This document shows, piece by piece, positions 7,038 through 12,711 of a stretch of DNA of 12,711 nucleotides (within the stretch, counting starts at the first letter, position 1; every line of letters starts with the position of its first letter). The notes under the pieces are model-generated. The model made no database searches, was not told where the DNA came from, and saw only the letters and a list, made by a program, of their open reading frames with translations. The stretch is from positions 1 through 12,711 of the forward strand of contig SKKY01000086.1 in assembly GCA_007123515.1 (NCBI GenBank), given 5' to 3'. The position numbers were made by a program, and so were the translations under genes. This DNA is from Clostridia bacterium (GTDB lineage Bacteria > Bacillota > Peptococcia > Peptococcales > SKKY01).

Positions 7038-10000
7038 ATGAGTTTTTTGTAGTGCCGTTTGTTTTTCTTTTCTTCCTTTGGCTTTTCCTTAAAGGCTTTT
7101 GAAAGCATCAGTTTAATCCTGTTCATCTGATTCACTTCGCTAATCCCGGGATCATAATCAATGCTTACAATATTGGCATCAATTCTTTCTGATAATTCCT
7201 TAACCATTCCTTTACCGGTAATATGATTCGGCAAACAGGCAAACGGCTGCATGCAAACAATATTTTTAGCACCATAATCCACAAGCTCCGCCATTTCGGC
7301 TGTTAAAAGCCAGCCTTCTCCTGTCTGATTACCTAATGAAACAAAGGGCTTTGCCATCTTCACAAGTTTTTTGAATCGGATCGGTCCATGGAAACGAGGA
7401 TGACCTTCCAGGGCATCCCTGACAATATCTCTGGTTTTTTCAGCATAATCAATAAACAAATCAGAAAAAATCATCGACATAAAGCTTCCTGAAAGATGAC
7501 GATAATTGTAGGCCTGGTTATGCGCACAGTAAAGGAAGAAATCAAAAAGATCCGGGCAGACCACTTCAGCTCCTTCTTTCTCAAGATAATCAATAATGCT
7601 GTTATTAGCCGTTGGGTGATATTTAACCAGGATTTCTCCAACAATGCCCACTTTCGGCTTTTCTTCATCAGCAATCTCAAGAGCTGTAAAATCATCAATA
7701 ATCCTGCTTACATTTTTCTTAAAGAGATCCTTATTTAGTTGAGGCATCTCCTCTGAGAGTTTTTCCTCCCAGTATCTAAATAGCGTATCGGTGGAGCCTG
7801 CGATTTTCTCATAGGGCCGTGTTCTTAACACCAAACGCATCAATAAATCTCCATAGACGGCTCCTAACACCATTTTACGAACCAATCGTAAAGGTAGTGT
7901 AAAACCCGGATTCTTCTCTATCTGGGTCGGAGCAAAGGAAATAACCGGAATATGGCTATAGCCACTTTCCCGCAGAGCATTTCGAATAAAGTATATATAA
8001 TTACTGGCTCTGCAGCCTCCCCCGGTCTGTGAAATCAGTACCGAAAGATTATCTGTATCATATTTCCCGGAGGAAATCGCTTCCATAATCTGGCCCACGA
8101 CAATAATAGTCGGATAGCAGGCATCATTATTCACATGCTGCACACCTCGTTCAACCGCTGCCGGATCAATCTCCGGAAGAACATCCACATGGTAATGCTC
8201 GGTTCCCAACAGACTTTGCAGCAGCCCAAAATGAAATGGAGACATCTGAGGAACTAAGATAGTATGATTTTTTTTCATTTCTTTAGTAAAAATGACACGC
8301 TCATACGGTTCATACTCCGTAACAATCATTTGATCCTTTTTGCACTGATTCGCAATTGCTGCTTTTAATGAGCGAAGCCTGATCTTCACAGCTCCCATAT
8401 TACTTCCTTCATCAATTTTAATCTGGGTATACATATTATTCCCGGCTGAAAGAATTTGAGCAACCTGATCTGAGGTAACAGCATCGATCCCGCAGCCAAA
8501 GGAGTTAACCTGCACTAAAGACAGATTGTTTCTCTGATTGACGACTTCTGCAGCTCTAAAGAGACGGGCATGGTATGTCCACTGATTAAGAATCTCCCTT
8601 TTACTAGCTGATGAAGCTAAGTGAGCCACTGCATCTTCAGTTAATACGGCCATCCCCAGACCCGTTACGATGTTATCAATTCCATGATTGATCTCACGGT
8701 CAAGATGATACGGCCTGCCGGCTAAAATGATACCGATCAGCTGATGCGTATCAATGAAATCAAGGGCCTCTTCACCTTTTTTCCTAATTTCCATCTTTAT
8801 GCGCTGATCTTCTTTACGACCTTCTGCAATCGCTTTGACTATTTGATTTTTACTTAATCCGTATTTTTTAAATGTCTCATAGAGAATCTCTGCCATTTTA
8901 CTGTCTTTATCATACGGAAGGAAAGGTGACAGATACTCAATGTTACTCTCTTTTATTAGATCCACATTATTTTTAATCAGTTCCGGGTACCCGGAAACCA
9001 CCGGACAATTAAAGTGATTGTCAGCTTCATCATATTCTTTAAGTTCCTTGTTCAGACAGGGATAAAAAATTGTCTCTACACCCTGCTCTATTAAATCAAT
9101 AATATGTCCATGAACAATTTTTGCCGGGTAACAGGCTGATTCTGACGGTATGGTTTCTATTCCCTTTTCATAGGTTACCTTTGTTGATTCATCGGAAAGC
9201 ACTGTATGAAAACCTAATTCTTCAAAAAAAGTAAACCAGAACGGATAGTTTTCAAATACATTAAGAACTCTGGGCATTCCGATTTTTCTGCCCTGATTTT
9301 TTGATTGATAGTTAAACATCAATTCTTTTTTGGTTTTAAACAGGTTGGGAACCTCTGCTTTTGATTCTGTTTTTGCCATAGGAAATTCACATTTGTTACC
9401 GGCAATGTATTTTTGATTGTTGTTAAAGGTGTTAATCGTTAACAAACAATGATTGGTACAGCCTTTACAACGGGTATGTGAAATTTCATATGTCAGATCC
9501 TGCAGTTCCTGATGGGAAATGATTGATGATCTTTGAGCTTCCTGCTTTTCTTTTGCCACTAAGGCACATCCGAAAGCCCCCATCAGTCCGGCAATTTCCG
9601 GACGGACTACATTTCTTCCGGTAATATTTTCAAAGGCTCGCAACACAGCATCGTTATAGAAGGTTCCGCCCTGTACTACAATTTTTTCACCTAATTCATT
9701 GCTCGGTCCAATCTTAATAACCTTGTAAAGAGCATTTTTCACTACTGAGTAGGCCAGCCCCGCTGAAATATCACCGATGGTGGCTCCTTCTTTTTGAGCC
9801 TGTTTTACTTTTGAATTCATAAAGACGGTACAGCGGGTTCCGAGATCTACCGGATATTTTGCATATAGTCCCTTTTCAATAAAATCCATCAGTTCAATAT
9901 CTAGCGATCTCGCAAAGCTTTCTAAAAATGATCCGCAACCGGATGAACAAGCTTCGTTTAAGAGAATTTTTTCTATAAAGCCGTCTTTGATTGTCAGGCA

Positions 10001-11284
10001 TTTCATATCCTGACCTCCGATGTCCAGGATAAAGTCTACACCGGGAAGGAAATATTCAGCCCCTTTATAGTGAGCCATGGTTTCCACTTCACCAAAATCA
10101 GCCGAAAGAGCATGCTTAATAAGCCCCTCTCCGTAACCAGTTACGCAAACGGACTTAATATAGGATTCTTCTTCCATCTGTGCGTAAATCTCACTTAAAA
10201 TACTGCGAGCTGATACTAAGGGCGTTCCCTTATTTCCCTGGTAGAACTGGTAGACAATCCGGTTATCCTGATCAAGGAGAATGGCTTTGGTCGTTGTCGA
10301 ACCGGCATCAATTCCAAGATACAAAGGGCCTTTGGTCTCAGAAAAAGTTGTTCTAGGCAGCGAATTACCATGCTTTTCAAGAAATTCCTGATGCTCCTCA
10401 GGGTTATTAAATAATACTTTCATGTTCTTTATTTCATCATCATACAATGTAAGATTTTTTAACTTATGGTAGACCTCAATGATGCTCTGGCTCTCTTCTT
10501 CTGCCAGCATGGCAGCACCAAGTGCCACATAGTATTGGGCATCTTCCGGAAACAACACCTGTTCCGGAGTCAATTGCAGTGTTTCTATAAAACGTTGTCT
10601 AAGTTGGTCTAAGAAAAACAGTGGTCCACCAAGAAAGGCAATATTACCCCTGACTCTTTTACCACAGGCCAAACCACCAAGTGTTTGGTTAACAACTGCC
10701 TGGAAAATACTGGCTGCGATGTCTTCTATGCTGGCTCCTTCATTCAGATAAGCCTGAATGTCCGTCTTGGCAAAGACTCCACAACGGGACGCAATCGGAT
10801 AAATGATCGTGAAGTCCTTAGCCAGCTCATTTAGATCAGCGACACTCGTTTCAAGCAGTGCAGCCATCTGATCAAGAAAGGCGCCCGTTCCGCCTGCGCA
10901 GGATCCATTCATTCTCTGATCAATATTCTTATCAAAGAAAGTAATTTTAGCATCTTCCCCGCCTAGTTCAATGATCACATCAACATGATCAAAATTTTTC
11001 TCCACCGCTTCCGTAGAAGCGATGACTTCCTGAAAAAAGGAAAGACCAAGAGATTCCGCTAAAGAAAGACCTCCGGAGCCGGTCATCGCAAAACTCATAG
11101 GATGATTCCCAAATTGTTCAATTAGTTCCTTTAGCATGCATTTAAATGTTTCTCTGGTTTCAGAGAAGTGTCTCGTATATTGCTTATAAATTATTTGGTC
11201 CTCTTCATTTAGAACCACAATTTTGATTGTAGTCGATCCAAGATCAATTCCTACTCTCAACAGCTCATTTCTGGTACTAATCAA
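7034..11284 (-). CDS. Giant dual-domain acyl-CoA dehydratase activase-like protein (BadF/HgdC ATPases plus DUF2229/HgdB-like)
   Basis: A 1416-residue cytoplasmic iron-sulfur protein. Two ATPase-activase domains lie in tandem: domain 1 (about 9-262) with GIDLGSTTIK, ELGGEDAK and NGSCAGGTGAF, and domain 2 (about 320-578) with GIDAGSTTTK, DIGGQDMK and NEACSSGCGSF. Each keeps two cysteines 39 apart (Cys129/Cys168 and Cys446/Cys485), the spacing of the [4Fe-4S]-bridging pair in the 2-hydroxyglutaryl-CoA dehydratase activator HgdC. A four-Cys cluster follows (Cys606, 609, 613, 632; CKGCTNHC), then DUF2229-like and HgdB-like segments with LAGRPYHLDREINHGI, HVNNDACYP and SQTGGGCRASNY. In HgdC-type proteins ATP hydrolysis drives low-potential electron transfer to a dehydratase. 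Such fused proteins are common in anaerobes, but their substrate is unknown and no dehydratase subunits lie nearby. The start is discussed under its ribosome binding site. Confidence 0.86.
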   Translation of the reverse strand: MISTRNELLRVGIDLGSTTIKIVVLNEEDQIIYKQYTRHFSETRETFKCMLKELIEQFGNHPMSFAMTGSGGLSLAESLGLSFFQEVIASTEAVEKNFDHVDVIIELGGEDAKITFFDKNIDQRMNGSCAGGTGAFLDQMAALLETSVADLNELAKDFTIIYPIASRCGVFAKTDIQAYLNEGASIEDIAASIFQAVVNQTLGGLACGKRVRGNIAFLGGPLFFLDQLRQRFIETLQLTPEQVLFPEDAQYYVALGAAMLAEEESQSIIEVYHKLKNLTLYDDEIKNMKVLFNNPEEHQEFLEKHGNSLPRTTFSETKGPLYLGIDAGSTTTKAILLDQDNRIVYQFYQGNKGTPLVSARSILSEIYAQMEEESYIKSVCVTGYGEGLIKHALSADFGEVETMAHYKGAEYFLPGVDFILDIGGQDMKCLTIKDGFIEKILLNEACSSGCGSFLESFARSLDIELMDFIEKGLYAKYPVDLGTRCTVFMNSKVKQAQKEGATIGDISAGLAYSVVKNALYKVIKIGPSNELGEKIVVQGGTFYNDAVLRAFENITGRNVVRPEIAGLMGAFGCALVAKEKQEAQRSSIISHQELQDLTYEISHTRCKGCTNHCLLTINTFNNNQKYIAGNKCEFPMAKTESKAEVPNLFKTKKELMFNYQSKNQGRKIGMPRVLNVFENYPFWFTFFEELGFHTVLSDESTKVTYEKGIETIPSESACYPAKIVHGHIIDLIEQGVETIFYPCLNKELKEYDEADNHFNCPVVSGYPELIKNNVDLIKESNIEYLSPFLPYDKDSKMAEILYETFKKYGLSKNQIVKAIAEGRKEDQRIKMEIRKKGEEALDFIDTHQLIGIILAGRPYHLDREINHGIDNIVTGLGMAVLTEDAVAHLASSASKREILNQWTYHARLFRAAEVVNQRNNLSLVQVNSFGCGIDAVTSDQVAQILSAGNNMYTQIKIDEGSNMGAVKIRLRSLKAAIANQCKKDQMIVTEYEPYERVIFTKEMKKNHTILVPQMSPFHFGLLQSLLGTEHYHVDVLPEIDPAAVERGVQHVNNDACYPTIIVVGQIMEAISSGKYDTDNLSVLISQTGGGCRASNYIYFIRNALRESGYSHIPVISFAPTQIEKNPGFTLPLRLVRKMVLGAVYGDLLMRLVLRTRPYEKIAGSTDTLFRYWEEKLSEEMPQLNKDLFKKNVSRIIDDFTALEIADEEKPKVGIVGEILVKYHPTANNSIIDYLEKEGAEVVCPDLFDFFLYCAHNQAYNYRHLSGSFMSMIFSDLFIDYAEKTRDIVRDALEGHPRFHGPIRFKKLVKMAKPFVSLGNQTGEGWLLTAEMAELVDYGAKNIVCMQPFACLPNHITGKGMVKELSERIDANIVSIDYDPGISEVNQMNRIKLMLSKAFKEKPKEEKKNKRHYKKLI

Positions 11285-11300
11285 AGCTGCTCTCTCCTCT
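11284..11300 (-). promoter_or_regulatory. Shine-Dalgarno of the activase gene, deciding a TTG start at 11284
   Basis: AGAGGAGAGA (11300-11291) lies nine bases (counted from GGAG) before TTG at 11284-11282. An in-frame ATG at 11323 has no ribosome binding site, lies at about the predicted transcription start, and would add 13 residues unlike the family. The TTG is therefore preferred. Confidence 0.75.
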
Positions 11301-11327
11301 CGTAAATAAACAAAACATCCCATATCT

Positions 11328-11355
11328 AATATACTCGAGAAGCAAAAAAAGTCAA
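11328..11355 (-). promoter_or_regulatory. Predicted sigma-A promoter of the activase gene
   Basis: TTGACT (11355-11350), a 16-base spacer and TATATT (11333-11328) on the minus strand, 5 of 6 matches in each box. The start would fall near 11321, leaving a leader of about 37 bases to the TTG at 11284. It lies in the gap just after the queT stop; no convincing terminator separates the two genes. Confidence 0.72.
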
Positions 11356-11376
11356 TATCCCTGATTTTAACAAAAT

Positions 11377-11859
11377 TTAAATCTTTATTTTCGAAATCAG
11401 TTCTTGGTTTCTCGAGACAAGATATTTATAGACTGGTATCCCTACAAGGTAGATCACACCTACCTGTCCGATGAAAACCTGTAAAGAAATTAACCAGAAA
11501 GGAAGCGCATAAAAATAGGAAAGAATGGCTCCGATCATAATTCCATTAACGATACAGGGATAAAATGCTGCCAGGTACAGATTGGTTGTTTTTGTCATAA
11601 GGTACAAACTGATAAAGGTAGCACTACCGCCGACAACCATATCGACAAAACCCAGCGGACTAAAATAGTTCGCAAGCACGGCCCCGATCGTTAAACCAGT
11701 AATGTACCTTTTTTCTATTACTACTAAAAGTACCAGAATTTCAGAGATTCTAAACTGTAGCGGTCCAAAGGCGATCGGCGAAAGGGCCACTGTCAGAGCA
11801 GCATAAAGCGCTGCGACAATTGCCGTTCTTGAAAGTAGTTTCATTTGTGAGTTTTCCAT
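11377..11859 (-). CDS. queT: QueT family queuosine-precursor transporter (ECF S component)
   Basis: A small, very hydrophobic membrane protein of 160 residues with about five to six membrane segments, resembling QueT (DUF988). QueT is the substrate-binding S component thought to import queuosine precursors such as preQ1 or queuine with a shared ECF energising module; no ECF T or A genes are in the window. Visible features are KLLSRTAIVAALYAALTVAL, the family hallmark IAFGPLQFRISEIL and the LANYFSPLGFVDMVVGG loop. The start chosen is ATG at 11859-11857, with AAGGG nine bases upstream. The frame is open up to a TTG at 11901, and another ATG lies at 11868 with no spacing from the ribosome binding site. 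The structured preQ1-like leader upstream supports the identity independently. Confidence 0.87.
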   Translation of the reverse strand: MENSQMKLLSRTAIVAALYAALTVALSPIAFGPLQFRISEILVLLVVIEKRYITGLTIGAVLANYFSPLGFVDMVVGGSATFISLYLMTKTTNLYLAAFYPCIVNGIMIGAILSYFYALPFWLISLQVFIGQVGVIYLVGIPVYKYLVSRNQELISKIKI

Positions 11860-11868
11860 TTTTTCCAT

Positions 11869-11873
11869 CCCTT
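11869..11873 (-). promoter_or_regulatory. Shine-Dalgarno of queT
   Basis: AAGGG nine bases before ATG 11859-11857; it lies after the leader terminator, so it is only transcribed when termination fails. Confidence 0.6.
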
Positions 11874-11913
11874 CTTTTGGGCCCATTAATTCAAAATACA
11901 AAGAATGCTTTCC

Positions 11914-11949
11914 AAAAAAAAGAGTCTGCTTCTAAAAATAAGCAGACTC
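11914..11949 (-). terminator. Intrinsic terminator in the queT leader
   Basis: A perfect 10-bp stem (11922-11931 with 11940-11949; minus-strand arm GAGTCTGCTT) with an 8-base loop is followed on the minus strand by eight T residues (11921-11914). It lies between the aptamer-like element and queT, about 55 bases before the queT start, the classic place for a regulated attenuator. Confidence 0.93.
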
Positions 11950-11952
11950 CTG

Positions 11953-11971
11953 ATATTTACACAGTAAATAT
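11953..11971 (-). other. Second hairpin in the queT leader
   Basis: ATATTTAC and GTAAATAT form a perfect 8-bp AT-rich stem with a 3-base loop, between the aptamer-like element and the terminator. Its 5' arm can instead pair with GTAAATA just upstream of the aptamer (12021-12015), so it may be part of the switching mechanism. Confidence 0.7.
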
Positions 11972-11976
11972 GGTCG

Positions 11977-12014
11977 CCTTAGTATTTTTTAGACAGGGGG
12001 CTTTCGAACTGTCT
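11977..12014 (-). promoter_or_regulatory. Candidate preQ1-I riboswitch aptamer upstream of queT
   Basis: The minus strand reads a P1 stem AGACAG/CTGTCT (12014-12009 with 11996-11991), a 12-base loop TTCGAAAGCCCC, then an A-rich tail AAAAAATACTAAGG. This matches the preQ1 class I plan: a short stem, a loop starting with U and ending in the ligand-recognising C, and a tail close to AAAAAACUAAGG that folds back as an H-type pseudoknot. The loop bases that would pair with the tail differ from the Bacillus queC type, so the pseudoknot is less certain. The terminator just downstream and the queT gene fit an OFF switch responding to preQ1. A likely -10 (TATGAT, 12032-12027) lies just upstream but lacks a good -35. 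Confidence 0.72.
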
Positions 12015-12045
12015 TATTTACTTTATATCATAACCCTACAGGGTT

Positions 12046-12522
12046 TTATGATTGTTCCTGAACTTCTTCGGCTCCTTTTCTTGCAAGCTCGTCAGCGATC
12101 TCGTTATACTTATCTCCCGAGTGACCTTTTACTTTAACCCAGGTGACTTTTTCTTTTCCAATCTTATTTTCCACGAGTTCCAGCAGCCATTCCCAGAGGT
12201 CTTTGTTTTCAACCGGATTTTTTTTTGCGTTCACCCAGCCATTTTTTCTCCACTTTACATACCACTGATCTTTAAAACAATTAACGATATAGGCAGAGTC
12301 AGAATAAATCACAACCGGAAGATTACTGCTTTTTATGGCTTCCAATCCTTTGATAATAGCCATTAATTCCATGCGGTTGTTGGTCGTATTTTTTTCGCCA
12401 CCATAAAGCTCTTTATAGTGATCGTTAAAAAACATCACCGCTCCCCAGCCTCCGAAATTGATCCGTTCCTGGTTATTAGAGCAAGCTCCGTCTGTATATA
12501 AACTTATAAATTGATCAGCCAT
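12046..12522 (-). CDS. rnhA: Ribonuclease HI
   Basis: A 158-residue ribonuclease HI that cuts the RNA strand of RNA-DNA hybrids such as R-loops and Okazaki primers in the cytoplasm. The four acidic catalytic residues are in place: Asp11 in YTDGAC, Glu52 in NNRMELMA, Asp75 in YSDSAYIV and Asp144 in EIADELA, with the catalytic His134 in KGHSGDKYN. The basic-protrusion region with WYVKWRKNGW is present, as in the Escherichia coli enzyme, and there is no N-terminal hybrid-binding domain. The start is ATG at 12522-12520, with AAGGGTG eight bases upstream. It is followed after a short gap by the queT leader. No good terminator follows its stop, so read-through into the queT leader is possible. Confidence 0.97.
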   Translation of the reverse strand: MADQFISLYTDGACSNNQERINFGGWGAVMFFNDHYKELYGGEKNTTNNRMELMAIIKGLEAIKSSNLPVVIYSDSAYIVNCFKDQWYVKWRKNGWVNAKKNPVENKDLWEWLLELVENKIGKEKVTWVKVKGHSGDKYNEIADELARKGAEEVQEQS

Positions 12523-12554
12523 ACTTTATACACCCTTTTCGAAAATGCCTGTCT

Positions 12555-12583
12555 ACTGTAATACAATCCGGCAAAAAAATCAA
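12555..12583 (-). promoter_or_regulatory. Predicted sigma-A promoter of rnhA
   Basis: TTGATT (12583-12578), a 17-base spacer and TACAGT (12560-12555) on the minus strand place a start near 12548, about 26 bases before rnhA. The -35 box lies within about 15-20 bases of the inferred right end of the IS element. Confidence 0.5.
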
Positions 12584-12605
12584 GATGATACATTAGTGAC
12601 ATACT

Positions 12606-12628
12606 CCCACCACTTATAGAAGTGGGGG
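12606..12628 (-). repeat. Subterminal imperfect palindrome of the IS right end
   Basis: CCACTT (12610-12615) pairs with AAGTGG (12620-12625). After one bulged A at 12609, three more C-G pairs (12606-12608 with 12626-12628) extend the stem. Bulged subterminal hairpins of this kind are the sites recognised by TnpA in IS200/IS605 elements, and form part of the omega RNA 3' scaffold. Confidence 0.8.
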
Positions 12629-12644
12629 CTTCTTGTTTCAATGA

Positions 12645-12711
12645 CTACCGCCTCATTAGCTGAGGTCTTACACAATCTCCACAAGCGTTAGTTCCCGTGT
12701 GCCCCACGGTA
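12645..12711 (-). CDS. tnpB: TnpB, RNA-guided nuclease of an IS200/IS605-family element (last 21 residues only)
   Basis: Only the final 21 codons and a TAG stop (12647-12645) are visible; the frame at the edge is offset by one base. The peptide contains GHTGTNACGDCVRPQLMRR, which has the (T/N)xACGD tail often seen at the end of IS1341-type TnpB proteins. TnpB is an RuvC-like nuclease guided by omega RNA, ancestral to Cas12, which cuts the empty donor site and so helps the element persist. Nothing can be said about whether the catalytic residues or the rest of the gene are intact. The stop lies 16 bases before the right-end hairpin. Confidence 0.78.
   Translation of the reverse strand, partial: TVGHTGTNACGDCVRPQLMRR

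Larger units (their letters stand above)
12597..12711 (-). mobile_element. Right end of an IS200/IS605-family (tnpB-carrying) element, cut by the window edge
   Basis: Reading on the minus strand, the end of tnpB is followed by GAAGCCCCCACTTC, a conserved hairpin and GGTGGGAGTATGTCAC. This is the typical right-end sequence of IS605/IS1341-type elements in Bacillota. The exact boundary is inferred to lie at or near the TCAC at 12600-12597. Such elements move by single-strand transposition and leave no target duplication. The left end, any tnpA and most of tnpB are outside the window. Confidence 0.8.
12597..12711 (-). ncRNA. Candidate omega RNA (TnpB guide RNA), 3' scaffold part
   Basis: In tnpB-bearing elements the guide RNA overlaps the 3' end of tnpB and runs through the right end, so that the guide is the flanking host DNA. 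The conserved tnpB tail plus right-end hairpin fit this. The 5' end of the RNA is outside the window or unknown, and the guide would begin near 12596 and read towards rnhA. This is inferred from family knowledge and position only. Confidence 0.5.

Noticed and set aside
7471..7698. Short minus-strand frame inside the activase gene
   Set aside because: It is an alternative frame of a conserved coding region, with no recognisable protein and no independent start signals.
11285..11323. Upstream ATG at 11323 as the activase gene start
   Set aside because: It has no ribosome binding site and lies at about the predicted transcription start. The TTG at 11284 has a strong site at normal spacing.
11360..11382. 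AT-rich inverted repeat after queT as a terminator
   Set aside because: Only about five A/T-rich pairs form, and the T run further down belongs to the activase promoter spacer.
12029..12050. Imperfect palindrome AACCCT/AGGGTT at the end of rnhA as a terminator
   Set aside because: The loop is only two bases and no T run follows on the minus strand. It could be a weak structure but is not supported as a terminator.
1..12711. CRISPR array, phage genes, toxin-antitoxin pair, tRNA or rRNA
   Set aside because: I saw no regularly spaced repeats, no structural or integrase genes and no small paired genes. The only mobile DNA is the IS end at the right edge.

Overview
All recognisable genes in this window lie on the minus strand, so the biology reads from the high coordinates to the low ones. 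The gene set suggests an anaerobic, moderately low-GC Bacillota, probably clostridial. The evidence is an oxygen-sensitive radical-SAM aminomutase, a giant two-activase protein of the 2-hydroxyacyl-CoA dehydratase activator type, a QueT queuosine-precursor transporter behind a preQ1-type leader, strong AGGAGG-like ribosome binding sites and frequent TTG starts. I cannot name the genus.

Layout, in transcription order. (1) 12597-12711 is the right end of an IS200/IS605-family element: the last 21 codons of tnpB, a conserved subterminal hairpin and probably the 3' part of its omega RNA. (2) 12046-12522 is rnhA, with a promoter in the short gap beside the element. (3) 11377-11859 is queT, preceded by a structured leader (11914-12021) with a preQ1-I-like aptamer, a second hairpin and a strong intrinsic terminator. 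(4) 7034-11284 encodes a 1416-residue protein with two BadF/HgdC-type ATPase-activase domains and HgdB/DUF2229-like regions. (5) 5721-6977 looks like a lysine 2,3-aminomutase, but its substrate-site residues match glutamate 2,3-aminomutase; it ends in a clear terminator. (6) 1-5627 is a tightly packed operon: tex, a metal-dependent amidohydrolase, tsaE, tsaB, rimI and the first 230 codons of tsaD. Most junctions overlap by 1-8 bases or are separated by 2.

How the genes work together: TsaE, TsaB and TsaD form the bacterial complex that makes the t6A37 modification on ANN-decoding tRNAs, and rimI is its usual operon partner. QueT supplies a precursor for queuosine at tRNA position 34, so two separate tRNA-modification pathways appear here. 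The aminomutase probably makes beta-glutamate, which other organisms use as a compatible solute. The substrate of the giant activase protein cannot be told from sequence.

No stretch over 300 bases lacks a gene. The longest gaps, 11860-12045 and 12523-12644, hold the queT leader and the rnhA promoter plus IS end. The most interesting items are the glutamate-specific residues in the aminomutase, the queT leader with its competing pairings, and the tnpB/omega-RNA end whose guide would run into the rnhA promoter. I see no CRISPR array, phage gene, tRNA, rRNA or clearly new multigene system.
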